A stretch of DNA of 34,304 bases from JBAZLV01 sp041650055. Lineage in GTDB: Bacteria > Nitrospirota > UBA9217. Made by a program: the position numbers and the translations under genes. The notes beneath the pieces were generated by a model. The model was not told the DNA's origin. It was given only the letters and a program-made list of their open reading frames with translations, and ran no database searches. Location of the stretch: the NCBI GenBank assembly GCA_041650055.1, contig JBAZLV010000024.1:1-34304 (forward strand), read 5' to 3'. Positions 31,599 through 34,304 of the stretch are shown one piece after another; position 1 is the first letter of the stretch; each line of letters opens with the position of its first letter.

Positions 31599-32560
31599 TG
31601 GAGCACAATGATATCCGATATAAACTTTCCGAATATCTCGATGGGTCTCTGACCGAACACGAGAAACAAGAAATAGACGAGCATCTCAAAACCTGTTCCG
31701 ATTGCAGCAAAGCGCTCGAAGAGCTGCGAAAGACCATTGAGCAAATCAAAGCCATTGAAAAGATCGAGCCGCCTGCCTGGATGACGCAAAAGATTATGGC
31801 AAATGTTCGTACCGAAGCCGAAAAGGAAAAAAGTATTTTTAGAAAACTCTTCTTTCCACTTTCGACAAAGCTTCCTCTCCAGGCAGTTGCAGCAGTGTTT
31901 CTTGTAGTCACAGCGTTTTATTTGTATCAGAGCATCCATCCAAGTCAAAGAATAGAAGAGGCTCCCACAGCTTCCGTCATTCTCAAGGAAGAAGCAAAAC
32001 AATCGTCGCCGGCAAAAGATAAACTACAATCAGATGCACAAGACATACGATCATTTGCCGCTCCTGCAAAGGCAGCAAGACCAGCTGAATCTGAACAGAA
32101 AGAAATGATACCGGAAAGCAAGACCCCAGCACCGCGAATGCAAGCCAAGACCATGATGAAGGACGAAGCAGTTTCAGCATCAGGAGCCGCAGTGCGGTCG
32201 AAAGCTGCAAAAATGGAATCACCGTCATCTCTCAGAAAGACAAACGAATATGCAGATAAAATGGATGTAACTCCCCGTTTTGAGAGAATCATCACAGAGC
32301 GGCATCACAACAGTCAGCCCAAGTTAGTCGTAACCTATGAAATTTTAAACTCAAAAAAGATTAAGATTGCAGAAGAACGGTTTAATGCTGAAGGAATACG
32401 TCATGGCATACAAAAAGAATTTTATCCTTCAGGTCAGGTGAAAACCGAAGCTGAATATGGAAATGGCAGGCTTGAGTGGTATCAGGAATACGAACAGAAT
32501 GGCTTAAAGAAGACAGAAAAGTCTGATTTTGATTGGTTGTGGCTGAAGAGTAAAAGATAA
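31598..32560 (+). CDS. Anti-sigma factor with zinc-finger and C-terminal MORN/YwqK-like repeats
   Basis: 320 residues. The N-terminus is a zf-HC2 anti-sigma domain with His29-x3-Cys33-x2-Cys36, the ZAS motif that grips the sigma factor. Residues 94-111 are a membrane helix. A long low-complexity Ala/Lys/Glu/Ser linker follows (about 115-225), then from about 265 IRHGIQKEFYPSGQVKTEAE and YGNGRLEWYQEYEQNGLKKT, two MORN_2/YwqK-type repeats, in the periplasm. That sensor end is unusual. The ATG overlaps the sigma stop (TGATG), with GGGAG upstream. Confidence 0.85.
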   Translation: MEHNDIRYKLSEYLDGSLTEHEKQEIDEHLKTCSDCSKALEELRKTIEQIKAIEKIEPPAWMTQKIMANVRTEAEKEKSIFRKLFFPLSTKLPLQAVAAVFLVVTAFYLYQSIHPSQRIEEAPTASVILKEEAKQSSPAKDKLQSDAQDIRSFAAPAKAARPAESEQKEMIPESKTPAPRMQAKTMMKDEAVSASGAAVRSKAAKMESPSSLRKTNEYADKMDVTPRFERIITERHHNSQPKLVVTYEILNSKKIKIAEERFNAEGIRHGIQKEFYPSGQVKTEAEYGNGRLEWYQEYEQNGLKKTEKSDFDWLWLKSKR

Positions 32561-32637
32561 CGCTGTAATCAAAACATGCAATCGCCGCACCTGACGCGCC
32601 GGAGGGCACACCTGTAGGAGTTGGTTCTTAAATTCTT

Positions 32638-33807
32638 TCACCGATTTCCTTTTGCACGATTGTGAGACTTACATAACATCTGACAATTTTTTACATTTGT
32701 CCCACCACCATTGCTCCATGCTGTTACATGGTCAGCGTCCATTTCAGTTAACTTCCAGAGCTTGCTCTTGTTGGCATCATGTCCAATGGCGCAAAGAGGA
32801 CAGTTTGATTCACCTTTCGCTTCAGCTTTTTTAGTCTGAGATAAATGAAGGGATTTCTTTGTTGCTTCATCAAAAACGCGGACATCCAATAATTTCGTAT
32901 CTGTTGAACCTCCGAGGATGTACTCAAAAATGCCCTTTCGGTTTTTGACATATGAATCACCGTAGAGCTTTTGCACTTTGGCTGATACCTCCGCTGGATT
33001 ATACGCCTTCGTGTGATACTCTTCGTACAGTCTTCCCCACTCAATTCCGCGCATCTCGCTTTCAACATCAATAAATACACTAGAAACCCAGTCGATCACG
33101 CTGTTGAAATATTTTTTTAATTCATTGATGTTTTTTTCAAAGCGATGACGGCTCATGTAATCGCCGATATTACCCTTGCTTACCCAATCCAGCGCACATT
33201 CCAAAAATTCCTGTCGATTGGCACTGCCTTTTATATATGCACTCCATTTTTGGATGTTGGCGTTTTGGCTATTGCTGAACTCCTCTTTGCTGAGCGTCAC
33301 AAACGGGCCAGAATACACGGCATTGAGTAATTCCTGATCATTAAGTGGAACCCCGGCGATATTGATTGTCTTAAACCATTCTTTTATTTCGCTTTCCGTT
33401 CCTTCGCATTCATAAATGAGAAGTGTAGTTTCCAAGATCTTGGTTTTTTTGTCTTTTGCCATACCGCTAAAATATTGTTCCATACCATTTTCGTCTTTGA
33501 TAGCAAATTTGTCAGTTACAAACCGCCCAAGACTGGTAATGCGCTGTTGTCCGTCTAAAACTTCAAGGCTGCTGTCACTCACTTTGTTAAAATAAATCAA
33601 CCCAATTGGGTATCCTTTGAGGACTGATTCGATGACCGCCATTTCTTTTTTGCCGCCATCGGAAGCATAGATATAGTTACGCTGATACTCCGGCTGAATA
33701 GTGAGTTGGCCAGATAAACCGAATAGCCCTTTGCCCTCAAGTTCGTTATAGACGAACCCATCGCAAATATCTTTGACAGTTATGTTGGTTTTTAAATCTG
33801 TCTTCAT
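32638..33807 (-). CDS. DUF262-HNH nuclease
   Basis: 389 residues. The N-terminus is DUF262/ParB-like: IQPEYQRNYIYA, VIESVLKGYPIGLIYF and LEVLDGQQRITSLGRFV, the nucleotide-binding block of GmrS/SspE-type proteins. The middle is helical. The C-terminus is an HNH nuclease with CPLC, MDADHVTAWSNGGGTNVKNC and LCKSHNRAKGNR (zinc knuckles and the D-H pair). Such fusions are restriction enzymes, often type IV. This one starts two bases after the stop of an EcoRI-family methyltransferase gene (AGAGGAA ribosome site within it), so the two are surely cotranslated and may form one restriction-modification system. Confidence 0.88.
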   Translation of the reverse strand: MKTDLKTNITVKDICDGFVYNELEGKGLFGLSGQLTIQPEYQRNYIYASDGGKKEMAVIESVLKGYPIGLIYFNKVSDSSLEVLDGQQRITSLGRFVTDKFAIKDENGMEQYFSGMAKDKKTKILETTLLIYECEGTESEIKEWFKTINIAGVPLNDQELLNAVYSGPFVTLSKEEFSNSQNANIQKWSAYIKGSANRQEFLECALDWVSKGNIGDYMSRHRFEKNINELKKYFNSVIDWVSSVFIDVESEMRGIEWGRLYEEYHTKAYNPAEVSAKVQKLYGDSYVKNRKGIFEYILGGSTDTKLLDVRVFDEATKKSLHLSQTKKAEAKGESNCPLCAIGHDANKSKLWKLTEMDADHVTAWSNGGGTNVKNCQMLCKSHNRAKGNR

Positions 33808-33808
33808 A

Positions 33809-34304
33809 TTATTTCCTCTTATGTCTTATAAAAATTCTTTTATAGGTCATTTTTGCAACGTTATTTTCGTAGATACCGGCTGTTGGATTCCCTTCTTTAT
33901 ATGCTCCTGTGCCGCCCGCTTTATAATAATCATCAACAAATTTTTTTGTTAAACCTGGAGTTTTTTTGACTTTATCATCAACAAGCCCGTTATCGCTTGT
34001 TCCTAAAATCTCAAACTGATCGGGATTATATTTATCCAAAAAACTAATAGGCACGCCCATAACTCCGTCATAGTCGCTCGGGATGGCGTCAGTAAACGGA
34101 ACATCTATGGCATCGTAATTATCGTATTTGACATACTTTCTTTTGTCTTTAACTTCTTTGTGTTTGCTGTATTTCAAATTTTCTTTCATTGTCATTAGCG
34201 GCAATGGTTGATGGCGACGTCCGTGGTCGAGGTTGGTGAACCAACGGACTCCTTTTATGCGTAAAAATTTTCTTCCTTCATCGTCCACTCTCCATCCAGC
34301 TGCA
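33809..34304 (-). CDS. EcoRI-family adenine-specific methyltransferase, C-terminal part
   Basis: The frame runs off the right edge without a start (the GTG at 34288 is internal, as conserved-looking AGWR precedes it). The 164 codons seen include GVRWFTNLDHGRRHQPLPLM, DNYDAIDVPFTDAIPSDYDG and MGVPISFLDKYNPDQFEILG, hallmarks of the EcoRI-type N6-adenine methyltransferase family. The catalytic N-terminal motifs lie outside. It modifies host DNA; here it is directly upstream of the DUF262-HNH gene, where the cognate nuclease would be expected. Confidence 0.85.
   Translation of the reverse strand, partial: AAGWRVDDEGRKFLRIKGVRWFTNLDHGRRHQPLPLMTMKENLKYSKHKEVKDKRKYVKYDNYDAIDVPFTDAIPSDYDGVMGVPISFLDKYNPDQFEILGTSDNGLVDDKVKKTPGLTKKFVDDYYKAGGTGAYKEGNPTAGIYENNVAKMTYKRIFIRHKRK

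Overview
The window looks like a chromosomal segment of an anaerobic or microaerophilic Gram-negative bacterium, most likely Desulfobacterota (former Deltaproteobacteria) or Nitrospirota. The evidence is indirect: an aminotransferase-serA-purA order, a B12-dependent class II ribonucleotide reductase, a probable selenoprotein, tRNA genes that encode their own CCA, many lipoproteins, and strong sigma70-type promoters (TTGACA / TATAAT). No rRNA or other taxonomic marker is present, so the assignment is tentative.

Layout. 1-2.7 kb: the 5' end of a metallophosphoesterase gene, two paralogous PEGA-like lipoproteins behind a CsgG-like gene whose leader holds a run of nine C/G, and a small membrane zinc-ribbon protein. 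2.9-6.9 kb: a cassette of seven small minus-strand genes between two HTH regulators, with a clear promoter and palindromic operator. Two of these genes carry the N- and C-terminal halves of a membrane-anchored Cas4-like PD-(D/E)XK nuclease. 6.9-10.75 kb: a very large Avs-like STAND NTPase with an N-terminal nuclease domain, interrupted by two in-frame TAG codons. 10.9-15.4 kb: an IS630-transposase-derived protein fused to an unrelated C-terminal domain, two tandem replication-relaxation-like genes, an excisionase-like gene and a tyrosine integrase ending just before a tRNA-Glu gene. The stretch from roughly 2.4 kb, or beyond the left edge, to 15.4 kb therefore reads as an integrated mobile or defence island at tRNA-Glu. 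The second attachment site was not found.

15.4-32.5 kb is mostly core genome: tRNA-Glu and tRNA-Lys, purA, serA and a class V aminotransferase (serine and purine synthesis), a DUF1573 protein read through a UGA as a probable selenoprotein, a MshEN-domain protein, ttcA, a zinc-ribbon protein with a histone-H1-like lysine/alanine tail, nrdJ with tandem NrdR boxes over its promoter, a phospholipase-A2-like lipoprotein, an NTase-fold/TPM/LemA operon, a thioredoxin-reductase fusion with an isochorismatase-family hydrolase, and an ECF sigma factor with its anti-sigma factor.

32.6-34.3 kb begins a second defence locus: the C-terminal part of an EcoRI-family adenine methyltransferase directly coupled to a DUF262-HNH nuclease.

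Most noteworthy are the split Cas4-like nuclease operon, the amber-interrupted STAND defence gene, the IS630-derived fusion protein, the UGA-containing DUF1573 gene with a SECIS-like stem-loop, and the methyltransferase/DUF262-HNH pair. All functional statements come from reading motifs by eye; no database search was possible.
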